Below, one piece after another: positions 32,691-41,876 of a DNA stretch of 64,000 bases. The position numbers and the translations under genes were made by a program. The DNA lies in contig CM020619.1 in the NCBI GenBank assembly GCA_009829735.1, forward strand, positions 25,259,554 through 25,323,553, read 5' to 3'. Source of the stretch: Pyropia yezoensis. Lineage: Eukaryota > Rhodophyta > Bangiophyceae > Bangiales > Bangiaceae. The first letter of the stretch is position 1. Every line of letters starts with the position of its first letter. The notes beneath the pieces were generated by a model. That model searched no databases. It had not been told where the DNA came from and was given only the letters and a program-made list of their open reading frames with translations.

Positions 32691-34490
32691 ATGGCGGCCC
32701 TGACGACCATGACCGCTGCGGGGGCGGTGCGGGCAGCGGCCCGCGGGGGGGCGCCTCGTGCACGGCGCGTACCCGTTGCGTCGCGCAGCGTCGGAGGCCT
32801 GCAGGCGCGGCCGACCTCGCTGGCTCGCGCGTCTGGCAAGGTGGGTGTGGGCGCCCCGGCGGGTGCGCCTGTGACGTCGGCGCCGGCGACGACGGCAGCC
32901 GCGGCGGTATCGCCCGGCCCACGCTTTCATTCTGCCGCCACTCCTGCCGCACGCCGCCGGCCGCGGTCCACGCCGCTGTCCGAGACAGCGGCGGCGTTGC
33001 CGTCGTACGCCGACGGCGTTGTGACCAGCCATGGCGAGGCCACGGCCCCCCCCCGCCCCCCTGGAACGCCAACCCCTCCCATCAAGGACTACCCCCATCA
33101 TCCCCCCCCGCGCGTCATCCACCACCCGTCGGCGCAACATGCGTTCACAAAGTTTACCCCCCGCTGGGCGGCGACGCCCGCCCAAGGCCCTGCCCCCCTG
33201 CCCATCCCTGCCTATCGCCTGGTGGACGCCCGCGGCCACTTTGTTGCGGGCGCCACGGGGGCCGCAGGGGAGGGCGTCGGGGAGGACAACATCCTGGCTG
33301 GCCTTGGTGGCCGCCCCCGCATCGAGGGCCTCTTTCGCACGATGCTACGCCTGCGCGAGATGGACGCGGTGCTCACCAGCGCCCAGCGGCAGGGGCGGGT
33401 ATCATTCATGATGAGCACCGCTGGGGAGGAGGCGGCAGTCATTGGCGCAGCCGCCGCCCTGCGCCCGGACGATGAGGTGCTTGCGCAGTACCGGGAGCAC
33501 GGGGTGCTGCTGCACAGGGGGTGGGGGTTGGCAGAGTTTGTTAACCAGTGCGTTGGCAACGTTAAGGGCAGCTGCAAGGGCCGCCAGATGCCCATTCATT
33601 ATGGGTCGGTTGAGCATCACTTCCACACCATCTCGTCGACGCTTGCCACCCAAATGCCCCAGGCTGTGGGGGTGGCGTATGCGCTCAAACTTCGCCACCG
33701 GTTGGCAGCGGCCAAAGCTGCTCTTCGGGAGGACAACGGTGGCGATGGCGGCGTTGGCAGCTGCGGTAGCCCACGTGGCAACGGTGGCAAGTCGGCCCCG
33801 CCAGCAGCGGTGACGACGGCCGTTCCCACAATTGCCGCTTGCTTCTTTGGTGACGGTGCCTCCTCCGAGGGCGACGCCCACGCGGCCTTTAACTTTGCAC
33901 CCGTCCTCGGGACACCCACCCTCTTCCTCTGCCGCAACAATGGCTACGCCATCAGCACCCCTGCGTCGGAACAATACGCGAGCGACGGGATTGCTGGCCG
34001 GGGCCCCGGCTATGGCATGCCCGCCGCCCGCATCGACGGGTCGGACCTCCTGGCGGTGCTGTCTGGGATAGCCGCCGCCCGCGCAGCTGTCGCGACTACC
34101 TGCCGCCCGTTCCTCGTGGAGCTTCTTGCGTACCGCCAGAACGCGCACAGCACGTCGGACGACGCATCGCGTTACCGCCGCGACGGCGAGCGGGACGCCT
34201 ACATTGAGCGTGCCGACCCAGTGGCCCGCCTGCGGGCGCTGCTGCATCGACGGGGGTGGTGGATGGGCGCGTCCGAGGAGGGCGTCTGGCGCGCCGCCGT
34301 GCGCGCCGAGGTGGTGGCTGCGCTCGCGGCAGCAGAGGCACTACCCCGGCCAGGGTGGGAGGACCTGTTTGAAGACGTGTACGACGCCGTGCCGCAGGGG
34401 CTCGTACGCCAGCGGGACGAGCTCGGTGCCCATATTGCGAGAGCGGTGGCACGGGCGGGGGGGGGGTCGTCGGCCGGGGGTGGCCCTTGA
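32691..34490 (+). CDS. BCKDHA: 2-oxoisovalerate (branched-chain 2-oxoacid) dehydrogenase E1 alpha subunit
   Basis: The alpha subunit of the thiamine-diphosphate-dependent E1 of the mitochondrial branched-chain 2-oxoacid dehydrogenase complex, which decarboxylates the keto acids of Leu, Ile and Val; it pairs with E1 beta. The 599-residue frame starts at ATG 32691. Residues 1-140 are an Ala/Arg/Pro-rich, acid-poor leader. The core starts at FTKFTPRW (152) and shows LREMDAVLTSAQRQGRVSFM, the E1 alpha entry region. The cofactor motif is GDG at 387-389 ending in NN at 416-417. The phosphorylation loop HSTSDDASRYR (486-496) retains the serines that the regulatory kinase uses in homologues. A Gly-rich insert at about 345-376 and the long leader explain the size against about 445 for animal proteins. 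No intron. Its last third is duplicated at 13120-13843. Confidence 0.95.
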   Translation: MAALTTMTAAGAVRAAARGGAPRARRVPVASRSVGGLQARPTSLARASGKVGVGAPAGAPVTSAPATTAAAAVSPGPRFHSAATPAARRRPRSTPLSETAAALPSYADGVVTSHGEATAPPRPPGTPTPPIKDYPHHPPPRVIHHPSAQHAFTKFTPRWAATPAQGPAPLPIPAYRLVDARGHFVAGATGAAGEGVGEDNILAGLGGRPRIEGLFRTMLRLREMDAVLTSAQRQGRVSFMMSTAGEEAAVIGAAAALRPDDEVLAQYREHGVLLHRGWGLAEFVNQCVGNVKGSCKGRQMPIHYGSVEHHFHTISSTLATQMPQAVGVAYALKLRHRLAAAKAALREDNGGDGGVGSCGSPRGNGGKSAPPAAVTTAVPTIAACFFGDGASSEGDAHAAFNFAPVLGTPTLFLCRNNGYAISTPASEQYASDGIAGRGPGYGMPAARIDGSDLLAVLSGIAAARAAVATTCRPFLVELLAYRQNAHSTSDDASRYRRDGERDAYIERADPVARLRALLHRRGWWMGASEEGVWRAAVRAEVVAALAAAEALPRPGWEDLFEDVYDAVPQGLVRQRDELGAHIARAVARAGGGSSAGGGP

Positions 34491-34677
34491 TGCGAAGCGG
34501 GCGGCACGTGCTGTGGTTCATGCGAGGGGTCGTCACGACTTGTACATAGTCTGAGAGCGTATTCTATGCGCAATACACCACAAAAAAAAATACGTGCGTT
34601 CCACGCTTATTCTGAGTACGCTTGGCAACCCCTGGTTTATACATCGCCTGGACCACATACACGCGTCCTGAGACCCC
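34491..34677. other. Short intergenic gap between convergent BCKDHA and clpP
   Basis: 187 bp between two stops on opposite strands. Most of it (to 34638) is included in the duplicated segment. Confidence 0.7.
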
Positions 34678-35801
34678 TCACCCCGCCTGGCTCTTGCCCT
34701 CGATAACCATGTCGATGAGGCCATACTCCTTCGCCGCCTCCGCCGACATGAAGTTGTCGCGGTTCAGGTCCTTGATGATGGCCTCGATGGTCTGGCCTGT
34801 CATCCGCGCGTACTCGGCCACCAGGTTCTTCTTGATCCGCAAGATCTGCTCCGCCTCGACCTTGATGTCCGCGGCCTGCCCCTGGGCGCCACCCATGGGC
34901 TGATGAATCATCACGCGGCTGTGGGGCAGCGCCAGGCGCTTCCCAGGCTCGCCCGCGGCCAGCAAAAACGACGCCATTGAGGCAGCGAGGCCTACGTTAA
35001 TTGTAACAATCTCGCTCTTGATGTGCTTCATGGTATCAAAAAGCGCCAGCCCTGCAATGACGCTGCCACCGGGGGAGTTGATGTAGAGGTAGATGGGCTT
35101 GGTGTTGTCCTCGCTCTCCAGATCTGGAATAGGGGCGTGAAGGAGTACATAGGTGGGCGCACGGCAGCAGGGGACAGCGGTCCAAGTCCGGGACAGAGCC
35201 ACGAAGAATTCAAGCAGGTGAGTTGACTGCCAAGCGCTGTACGGTAAAGCAAGAGATATTCACACCAGAAGGACACGCAGGGAGAGGCAAACACGAACAA
35301 AGAGAGGTCAAGACGTACACAGCATGACGGCGATGATTTGGTTGGCAATCTGCAGGGTGCGACACACAACGTCAAGAAAGCAAGCAGGGCGCAAAAGCGA
35401 CATCGCCAAGTTAGAACACACGCGCAAAAGGTTTAAACACAGTTCTCAGCCAATCACCCCGAACACCACAACCACCACACCAGCTCCAAAGCAAAGACAG
35501 CTCCCCCACGGGTACCCCCCCCCACAGGTGCGCCACCTACTTCGTCATCAATCTCCTGGCCCAAGAAGATAATACGCTCGCGGTACAGCCGGTTGTAGAT
35601 GTCTACCCAGTCCGCAGACGGGGCACCAGGCACACGGTAGGCCACCTTGGGCACTCCAATCGGCATCATTGTCCACCGGGCCTTGGACGGGGCGGCCGCC
35701 ACGACCGGCGCGGGTCGGCCGCAAACAAACGCGCTGCCGCCGCGAGTGGCCGACAGGGACGCAGAGCCCACACGGGGGACGCTGCCGACAAAGGCGGCCA
35801 T
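34678..35801 (-). CDS. clpP: ATP-dependent Clp protease proteolytic subunit, three exons, organelle-targeted
   Basis: ClpP forms the barrel of the Clp protease. In red algae it is nuclear-encoded and would act in the plastid or mitochondrion. Exons: 35541-35801 (87 codons, ATG at 35801), 35319-35349 (31 nt) and 34678-35123, giving 245 residues. Introns use GTAGGT...CTGCAG and GTACGT...TTCCAG. Spliced, the junctions read [21 protein letters not shown], the expected ClpP order. The catalytic triad is present: Ser146 in GLAASMAS, His171 in MIHQPMGG, Asp220 in NRDNFMSA, so it is an active ClpP rather than a ClpR. Residues 1-55 are a Ser/Ala/Arg-rich leader resembling a transit peptide. The second intron falls in a conserved strand and makes exon 2 a microexon. 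Confidence 0.93.
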
Positions 35802-38037
35802 AGTGACGGAAGTTGGATGGAACACACGGGCGCTACAGAGGGAATGGGGGGAGAGGGGCGGAAGGAGGAAGAGTGTGTCGACGTTGTCCGAGACGAGAGG
35901 GCGCTGGGGTGGAGGAAGGAGCCGATTGCCAGCCGCGGGCAGGCGGCTTCCCGGTCGCAGCGCGCAGCTCGCGATCACTACCCTGCACCGCTCGACGGCA
36001 GTGGAACGTAGTTGGAAAGCACTTCAATTCACGATGCCAGCAATCCCCCATTAAGTGTGTCAAGTGCTCCGAAAGTAAGAAAAGCAACACCACCGTTTTT
36101 CGTGGACTATCGACGTCTCTTGACTGAGGAGGCCTGCTCCTCCGAGGTCCCCTCGTGCCGAAGAGAAAAGTATTGCTGAGAGCCCAATTTTGGCCGATCC
36201 GGACAGGAACACAAACAAACTGCAGATGACCAATGGCATGCCTCAGATGAGACCCCTCTGACCACAGCTGGTTCCCCGCCGACCAATGACAGCTCCGCAT
36301 GGGGGTCCGTTGAAGAGCAAACGGAGCATCTGAGATTTCCAGGGGATTTTCAGGCCACATCAGCACCAGTTGCCAGCTGCACAACTGATCTCTTGAAACC
36401 TGCTGGGGACGCGGCATGTGATGGAGGAGATACGACCAAGATCGGACGAGAAAACAGAAGTGTTCTGACCAATCAGCGTTCAGTTCGAGACTCACGGTCG
36501 CCGCAGCCAATAAAATGCTTCCAGAGATCTGAGCATCACAGCACGCTATTGGTTACTTCCAGGACACTGGCACGCCATTGGCTCAACCTCGTGTTCAAGT
36601 GCTTGTGTTCCTGTTCGGATCGGCCAAAATTCGGCTCATAAATAGCAATACCTATCATACTGTGGTGAAGCCCGCAGAATGACGTGCATGAGGAAGAAAT
36701 TTGACCGGAAGCGCTCCGTGCTGTTCTTCAAGGCGCGGTAAGCATGCCAGCCAGACACGGCACTTCCTGAAAAGCGTGAAAGTGACAGATGAGATATCCG
36801 TGGGGAGGGGATTTGAAAACGTCTTGCCACCAGCCGACAAAGATACCCCACTAAAGGATATGAGGGAGCGGAGAGAAAAAGAGATCTTGAGAAGAGTGTT
36901 CTGAAGCCTCCAGGGCTGTTGTCCGGGATTGGCCATTGATGGACAGACACCTTTTTTTTTACATGTCTCAACCCCAGTGCTGAGGACACTGACTCCGCAC
37001 CGCCCAACCAGCCTCCACAGGAAGAAGGGGCCGAAGTGATCTACTAGGAAGGGGGGAGAGGGTGGCGAGAAGATGGTGGACAGAGTGGCGGAAGACAGGC
37101 GGCGGACAGCAGGCAGAAGAAGCAGGATGGAGAGGAACGATCATGGCAAGCAGCGAGTAAAGGGAGGAGCGTCAAAAAGAGTTCCCCACATCGCGCCCAG
37201 TTCTTGTGCCGTAAAGTGGTATTGACCACTTCACTGCCTACCAATCGGTCACCCCCACTAAGTTCTCGACCGCTCACCTGCATACCGATGCCCCCTCCCC
37301 CACGCTCACGAGCACGAAACAGGCACCCAGCCCCTTACTTCATAATGTCCATCGGGATGCTGGCAGCCCGCCCTGCCGGCGCGTAAAGAAGAGAGGGGCT
37401 ATGGAGGCAAAGGGACCAAGGAACGCATGTAAAGGACACATAGAAGAAATGGAGAGCAGGGGGGGGCAGGTCGGAACGAGTCAGACATCATATAAGACCC
37501 AGCGAGCCCCAGCGAGCGGGGAAGGGCTCGATAGGCAAAGACGTCCCTCCCGCCCCCTCAGACGCCCGCTCCCACGCCACGTGCACCACCGCCGCCCACG
37601 CGACAACAATCATGGTGGCCACCGCACACACCCGCCAGCAGGCAATTTCCACCACCCGCCGAAGTGAAGACGGCGCACCGTGAAGGGCCAACTGGTCAGC
37701 ATTGGCAGCGGCGCCGAGGGCGATCGCCGCGCGGCCCACCGCCGACCCCCCCAGCTCCCCCCTCCGCCCGGCGACGGTGGGCGCGGGCGTCAGCGGCGGC
37801 CGGTGGAGGCTGGAGCGGTCAACGCTCGGGCACGCTGGCGCGGGCGCCCACCGCTCAGACGCTGAGCGGTGGGAGACCGCCACGGCCAGGGCGTGGTGGT
37901 CGACGACTGCGGCGGCGGCTGCCGTGGCGGCCGGCGACAGGGAGGACGATTCGATGGTGGTAGTGGAGATGGAGGTGGGCGGGGGCAGACGGGGCTAGGA
38001 AGGGGAGCATGCACTACGGTCTAAGTCGATGGCCAAC
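35802..38037. other. Intergenic region with a fold-back repeat; no firm gene
   Basis: 5' flank of clpP, then a fold-back repeat (36172-36650), then mixed-composition sequence. A weak candidate is a minus-strand frame at 37883-37488 with a hydrophobic stretch (VATMIVVAWAAVVHVAW), which might splice to a segment ending GRAASIPMDIMK and a stop at 37335. It has no good ATG and I do not call it. E1 starts at 38038. Confidence 0.4.
36172..36650. repeat. Fold-back / MITE-like element, about 480 bp
   Basis: The ends are inverted copies of about 45 bp with few mismatches: TATTGCT...CAATTTTGGCCGATCC on the left, and its complement ending AGCAATA on the right. The interior has no coding capacity but several CCAAT motifs. 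No clear target duplication was seen. Confidence 0.65.
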
Positions 38038-38506
38038 TGTGGCAGTATTGACCCCCAGGTAGGGGGGCAACACGAGCCATGCAAGGGGCGGCAGGCCACT
38101 AGCCTGATCCGTTCCTCCCCCTGCATTTGGGTCCATATTCCCTAAGTTTGGGATAGTTAGCCTAGTAGTAAATCCAACTTGGATTTGAGGGTTTTCTGCA
38201 TTTATCGTCTTGAATTTTCGTGTGGCCCGGTGGGCAGGTGCTGGGGTGGGAGATTCTGAGTGGCGAGATTCTGAGTGGACCCTGGGGGGATAAGGGGAGG
38301 GACAGCGGGGCTTGGCCCTGCGTCCCCGTCCCGACCAAGAAACTGTTGGACCACACACCATCCTCTTGTTTGTCCGTGAGGGGTTTGCCCCACAACAGGG
38401 ACAGAGTGTGTGCGACTTGCACTTCTTCCGGTTCCCCCGACACGGGAGGCACCCCTTGCACACCGCCCCAACTTGGGTGCCGTGTGTGCATGTGGTTTTT
38501 GCCACA
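38038..38506 (+). repeat. E1 5' LTR (469 bp)
   Basis: Starts TGTGGCAG and ends TTGCCACA. It contains a tandem pair of CGAGATTCTGAGTGG. The copy at 56598-57066 is almost identical. Confidence 0.95.
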
Positions 38507-38508
38507 TT

Positions 38509-38526
38509 TGGTGGAGCAGCAGGGGA
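38509..38526 (+). promoter_or_regulatory. E1 primer-binding site
   Basis: TGGTGGAGCAGCAGGGGA, 2 nt after the LTR. It is complementary to a tRNA 3' end finishing in CCA. The same 18 bases occur in E2 and E3. I cannot name the tRNA. Confidence 0.85.
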
Positions 38527-38625
38527 CAGAGGTAAACTTTACCTCCGGGTGCACCCGGGTGTAGGGGGCCCTCTGTCTCAGAGGAACGGTGGTCTTGGAC
38601 CGTGTCATACGGATCGTCAGCCAGC

Positions 38626-40572
38626 ATGGCTAGCTCGGACCCCCCGTCGTCCGGGGAGTACACGGGTGACGCACGTACTTCAGTGCCTTTGAATACTGGT
38701 GAGACACAGGTGGGTTTACCTGGGGTCGCAGAGGGACTAGAGGTCCCTCAAGCCAGCAGGACTGGAAGTACGGGCGGGCAACAGGCCACCCCGACTCAGT
38801 CGGGAGTTCACTCGGGTGACACTTCTGATGTGGGTGGGCCGAAGTCTGGCCACCGTGTGGTATACTCAACGGGAACGTCCCAAGGGGTGAGGACTGTCCC
38901 CGCGGGTTCCACTCGGGTTGGAGCCAACTTTGGCTTGGAGCCGTCGCCAACTAGGCTTTCGGAGGACGGCGGACCTCCGTTGGTCGGCGATGGGCTCGCG
39001 CCCATGCCCCCGGTTGAGACCCCAGAGGAACGTGGTTACCCCTCAGGTGGACTCCCGGAGGCGGACCGAGACTCAACTGGAGTCGTCAATCCACTCCTCG
39101 CGGAAACTGTCCGTCGGGAGGCGACCAATGTGTTGCGGCAGACTTTGCCGGACCTGGTGGTCACGATGACGAATACTATTCTGAATCAGATTGTGGCGAG
39201 TTTGCCAGATGGCCTTAATGTCCAGACCGGATTGGGGCTCTCGAGCCCGCAGGCACAGGGGGAATCCCTCCTCACGCCTATCTCGGGTCGCCCCGAACTG
39301 GGGGCGACACCTGTGACTCCCAACGAGGGAGCCACACCATACTCGGTGGGGCGTACGCCCTTCATGTGGGAGTTCCCCCCGGAAACGCCGGCGGCTACAC
39401 CAAGCGCGCCGCGCCGGACTACAGGCGCTGAGGGTCAACTTACCCCAGTGCCACAGCGGCTGTTCCCTCAACGTGAGGTGCCGCCCAAGATCCAGGTAGC
39501 CAACCCGGTCTACCAGCGGATCTTTGACTGTGAGACCTACGCCCTCCACAACAAGTCGGTGGCGTATGGTCCTGACCAGGCCCGAGCCATGGGCCGTGCC
39601 AAGAAGAATGCACTTCATTCTTTTGGGCACAAAGCGGAGTGGGATGGAACTCCCCCCCTCCGTGTCTTTGAGTTCCTACGTCGTTTCACAAAAGCCTGTG
39701 ACGACAATGCCATAAGTGAAGGCATGGCTTTTTACATGCTACAGGAGTTTACGAAGGGCGACCTGCGGACAGAACTTATGTCCGTCATGCCCAGCTCCTC
39801 AAGTGGAGGCGCTGGGGAGGTGACGTCCTATTTAGAGCTCGTCAACTGGTTGTTGAGAGCCATGGTTGATGAGGCAGCGTTGGCTTCTCAAGTCGAGGAG
39901 CTTACGCAAGCCCATCAGGAAGAGGCGGAGGAGGAGATGTCCTTTGCGGAGCGAGTCCGTAAGCTCAACAATCTTTGTGGGTTTCTTCATCCACAAGCTG
40001 TGGTGAAGAGTCGGTTTGTGGAGGGACTCCATTGGTCAGTCCGGATGGAGACCCGGGAGCATAACACTGCCCGGGCGACCCTGGCCGAGTTGGCTAGGTT
40101 CGCCTACCGCAGAGGCGAGGCCTACCGCAAGTTGCGGGAGGAACAACGCCAGGAGCGTCAGGCCGAGTTGGCCAAGGAACGGGAGGAGGCGCGCCAGGCC
40201 AGAGAGTTGAGAGAGGCACGCCGAATCCGCAAGGAGAGGGTGGTAGCTGCCGTGGGAACTTCCCAGGGTATCCCTTCGTCTTCCCCAGTTGGGAAGACCC
40301 CTCCCGGAACAGACCATCGGTGTTGGAACTGCAACTCCGATGGACACTGGGCATATGATTGCCCCAAGTTGAGTAAACGCATCCAACAACTTGTTAGGAA
40401 TGCGAGTAAAAAGTCGGCTACGAACGAAGTACGTTCACGCCGCGAGGGAGGGTCTCGACCGGTCGTCGCGGTCGCCACACCCTCGGCGGAGGAGGCGGAC
40501 ACGTCGTCCTCGGACTCGTCGTCTTCCTCCCCGCCCTCAGATTCGGACGCCAAGTCGGCGGGAAACGAATGA
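38626..40572 (+). CDS. gag: E1 Gag
   Basis: Structural protein of the retrotransposon particle. The first ATG of the frame is at 38626 (MASSDPPSSGEY), giving 648 residues. The first 270 or so are Gly/Pro/Thr-rich. The centre has the capsid-like region (LRVFEFLRRFTKACDDN..), followed by a charged Arg/Glu coiled stretch (about 500-540). Near the C terminus is a CCHC zinc knuckle, CWNCNSDGHWAYDC, and then an acidic Ser/Asp tail. It ends GNE and TGA, overlapping the slippery heptamer at 40560-40566. The frame is intact. Confidence 0.9.
   Translation: MASSDPPSSGEYTGDARTSVPLNTGETQVGLPGVAEGLEVPQASRTGSTGGQQATPTQSGVHSGDTSDVGGPKSGHRVVYSTGTSQGVRTVPAGSTRVGANFGLEPSPTRLSEDGGPPLVGDGLAPMPPVETPEERGYPSGGLPEADRDSTGVVNPLLAETVRREATNVLRQTLPDLVVTMTNTILNQIVASLPDGLNVQTGLGLSSPQAQGESLLTPISGRPELGATPVTPNEGATPYSVGRTPFMWEFPPETPAATPSAPRRTTGAEGQLTPVPQRLFPQREVPPKIQVANPVYQRIFDCETYALHNKSVAYGPDQARAMGRAKKNALHSFGHKAEWDGTPPLRVFEFLRRFTKACDDNAISEGMAFYMLQEFTKGDLRTELMSVMPSSSSGGAGEVTSYLELVNWLLRAMVDEAALASQVEELTQAHQEEAEEEMSFAERVRKLNNLCGFLHPQAVVKSRFVEGLHWSVRMETREHNTARATLAELARFAYRRGEAYRKLREEQRQERQAELAKEREEARQARELREARRIRKERVVAAVGTSQGIPSSSPVGKTPPGTDHRCWNCNSDGHWAYDCPKLSKRIQQLVRNASKKSATNEVRSRREGGSRPVVAVATPSAEEADTSSSDSSSSSPPSDSDAKSAGNE
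40560..40566 (+). promoter_or_regulatory. E1 gag-pol -1 ribosomal frameshift site (GGGAAAC)
   Basis: The gag codons read G GGA AAC GAA TGA, so the heptamer fits the XXXYYYZ rule in the gag frame and lies one codon before the stop. Slipping -1 enters the pol frame directly. The same heptamer sits at the same place in E2 and E3. Confidence 0.8.
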
Positions 40573-41876
40573 CCGTTGGGGCTGGTCGTCCGAAGCTCAC
40601 AACGGCAGCCTCGGCCAAGTGGGCCAGGAGGACGAACCAACCGTGCCGGATACTGCGGCGACCTAAGGGAGTCCGCCCACCTCGGGTAGGACTCCCCAAG
40701 AACGTAAACCCACGTCGGGTCATCGCGGTGCTGACGGGTGAGAACTTCCAGGTGGCTGGACGGGTGCAACCTGCCCCCGGCCGCGCCTGTTGTGCCCGTA
40801 TCGTACTTGATACCGGGTCGGGAGCCTCCTTGATACGCAAGTCGCTGTTACCAAAGGAGGTGAAGCTCCAACGCTGGGGGTCCAAAGCTGACCATATGAT
40901 CGATATCAATGGTGGGGTACTTCCCATCGTTGGTGCCGTGACCCTACCAACTAGGTTGGGGACCCATGAGGTCGACGTGACCTATGGTGTAGTTGAGAAT
41001 ATATCGGTACCCCTGCTTCTGGGTACCCCTTATGTTGTTACACAAGTGCCTTTGATTTGTGGCCCTGAGTACTGGGTCAAGTTGATGAATGGGGAGACTA
41101 TCCCCATCCTTGGTAAGGGAAAGTCTGTGGCTCCTGTGACAGTCTCACAGTCGAAGCCTGTTTGCTCTGTGAGGGAAGGGATTACTGCTACCCTGCGTCT
41201 AGCCCGTAAAGTCATGTTGCCCCCCAACTCGGTGGCGCACGTTGATGTTGTAACTGATTATACGGGGAACGGGTTGGTGCACCCTCACCCCCGTCTTGCT
41301 CGCAAGCACCAAGTGCATGTTGCCCTTGGCACGATGGTTTCCAAAGCCGGAGTCCCGTGTAGGATACAGGTGATGAACCTGAGCTCGTCGCCCCAGTACT
41401 TCAAGTCGGGAGCCAAGTTCGGCTATATCGACCAACACGAGGGACCGGTAGTAGCGGTCACCCTCAACGCGGGCGCAAGTAGCGACCCGAAGTCCGGAAA
41501 GGAGAAGCATCAAGCCAAGTCGGCCGCCTCTCCTCGACCCCATGTGAACATGGAGGGTGTCCCCCCCAGGTTGAGGGTTCAAGTTGAACGCCTCTTGGAC
41601 CAATATCACAAGTTGTGGGATGGTCAATTGGGACTCATGAGAGCCACCCAACACCGGATCGAGTTGAAGCCCGGTGCACCCCCTATACGCCAACAACCGT
41701 ATAGGGGAGGACCTCGTTCAAGGGCCCTCGTTAAGGAGCAAGTTGCTCGCATGGAGGCCCTCGATGTGATCGAGGCCAGCAACGCCGAGTGGGCGAGTCC
41801 GGTGGTTATCGTCCCCAAAGTTGATGGGACCCCCCGGTTTTGTATCGACTACCGTAAGTCAACGAGAGCACAGTGA
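40569..41876 (+). pseudogene. pol: E1 Pol, first part: protease and start of reverse transcriptase (frameshifted)
   Basis: The frame is -1 relative to gag. The protease active site is DTGSG at about residues 81-85. Then comes a linker and the start of reverse transcriptase (LDVIEASNAEWASPVVIVPK, FCIDYRK). The frame ends prematurely at 41874-41876: right after FCIDYRK a single missing base (near 41858) throws translation out of frame, and the next conserved motif continues in the frame of 41861-44551. This copy therefore cannot make full Pol without correction. Confidence 0.88.
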
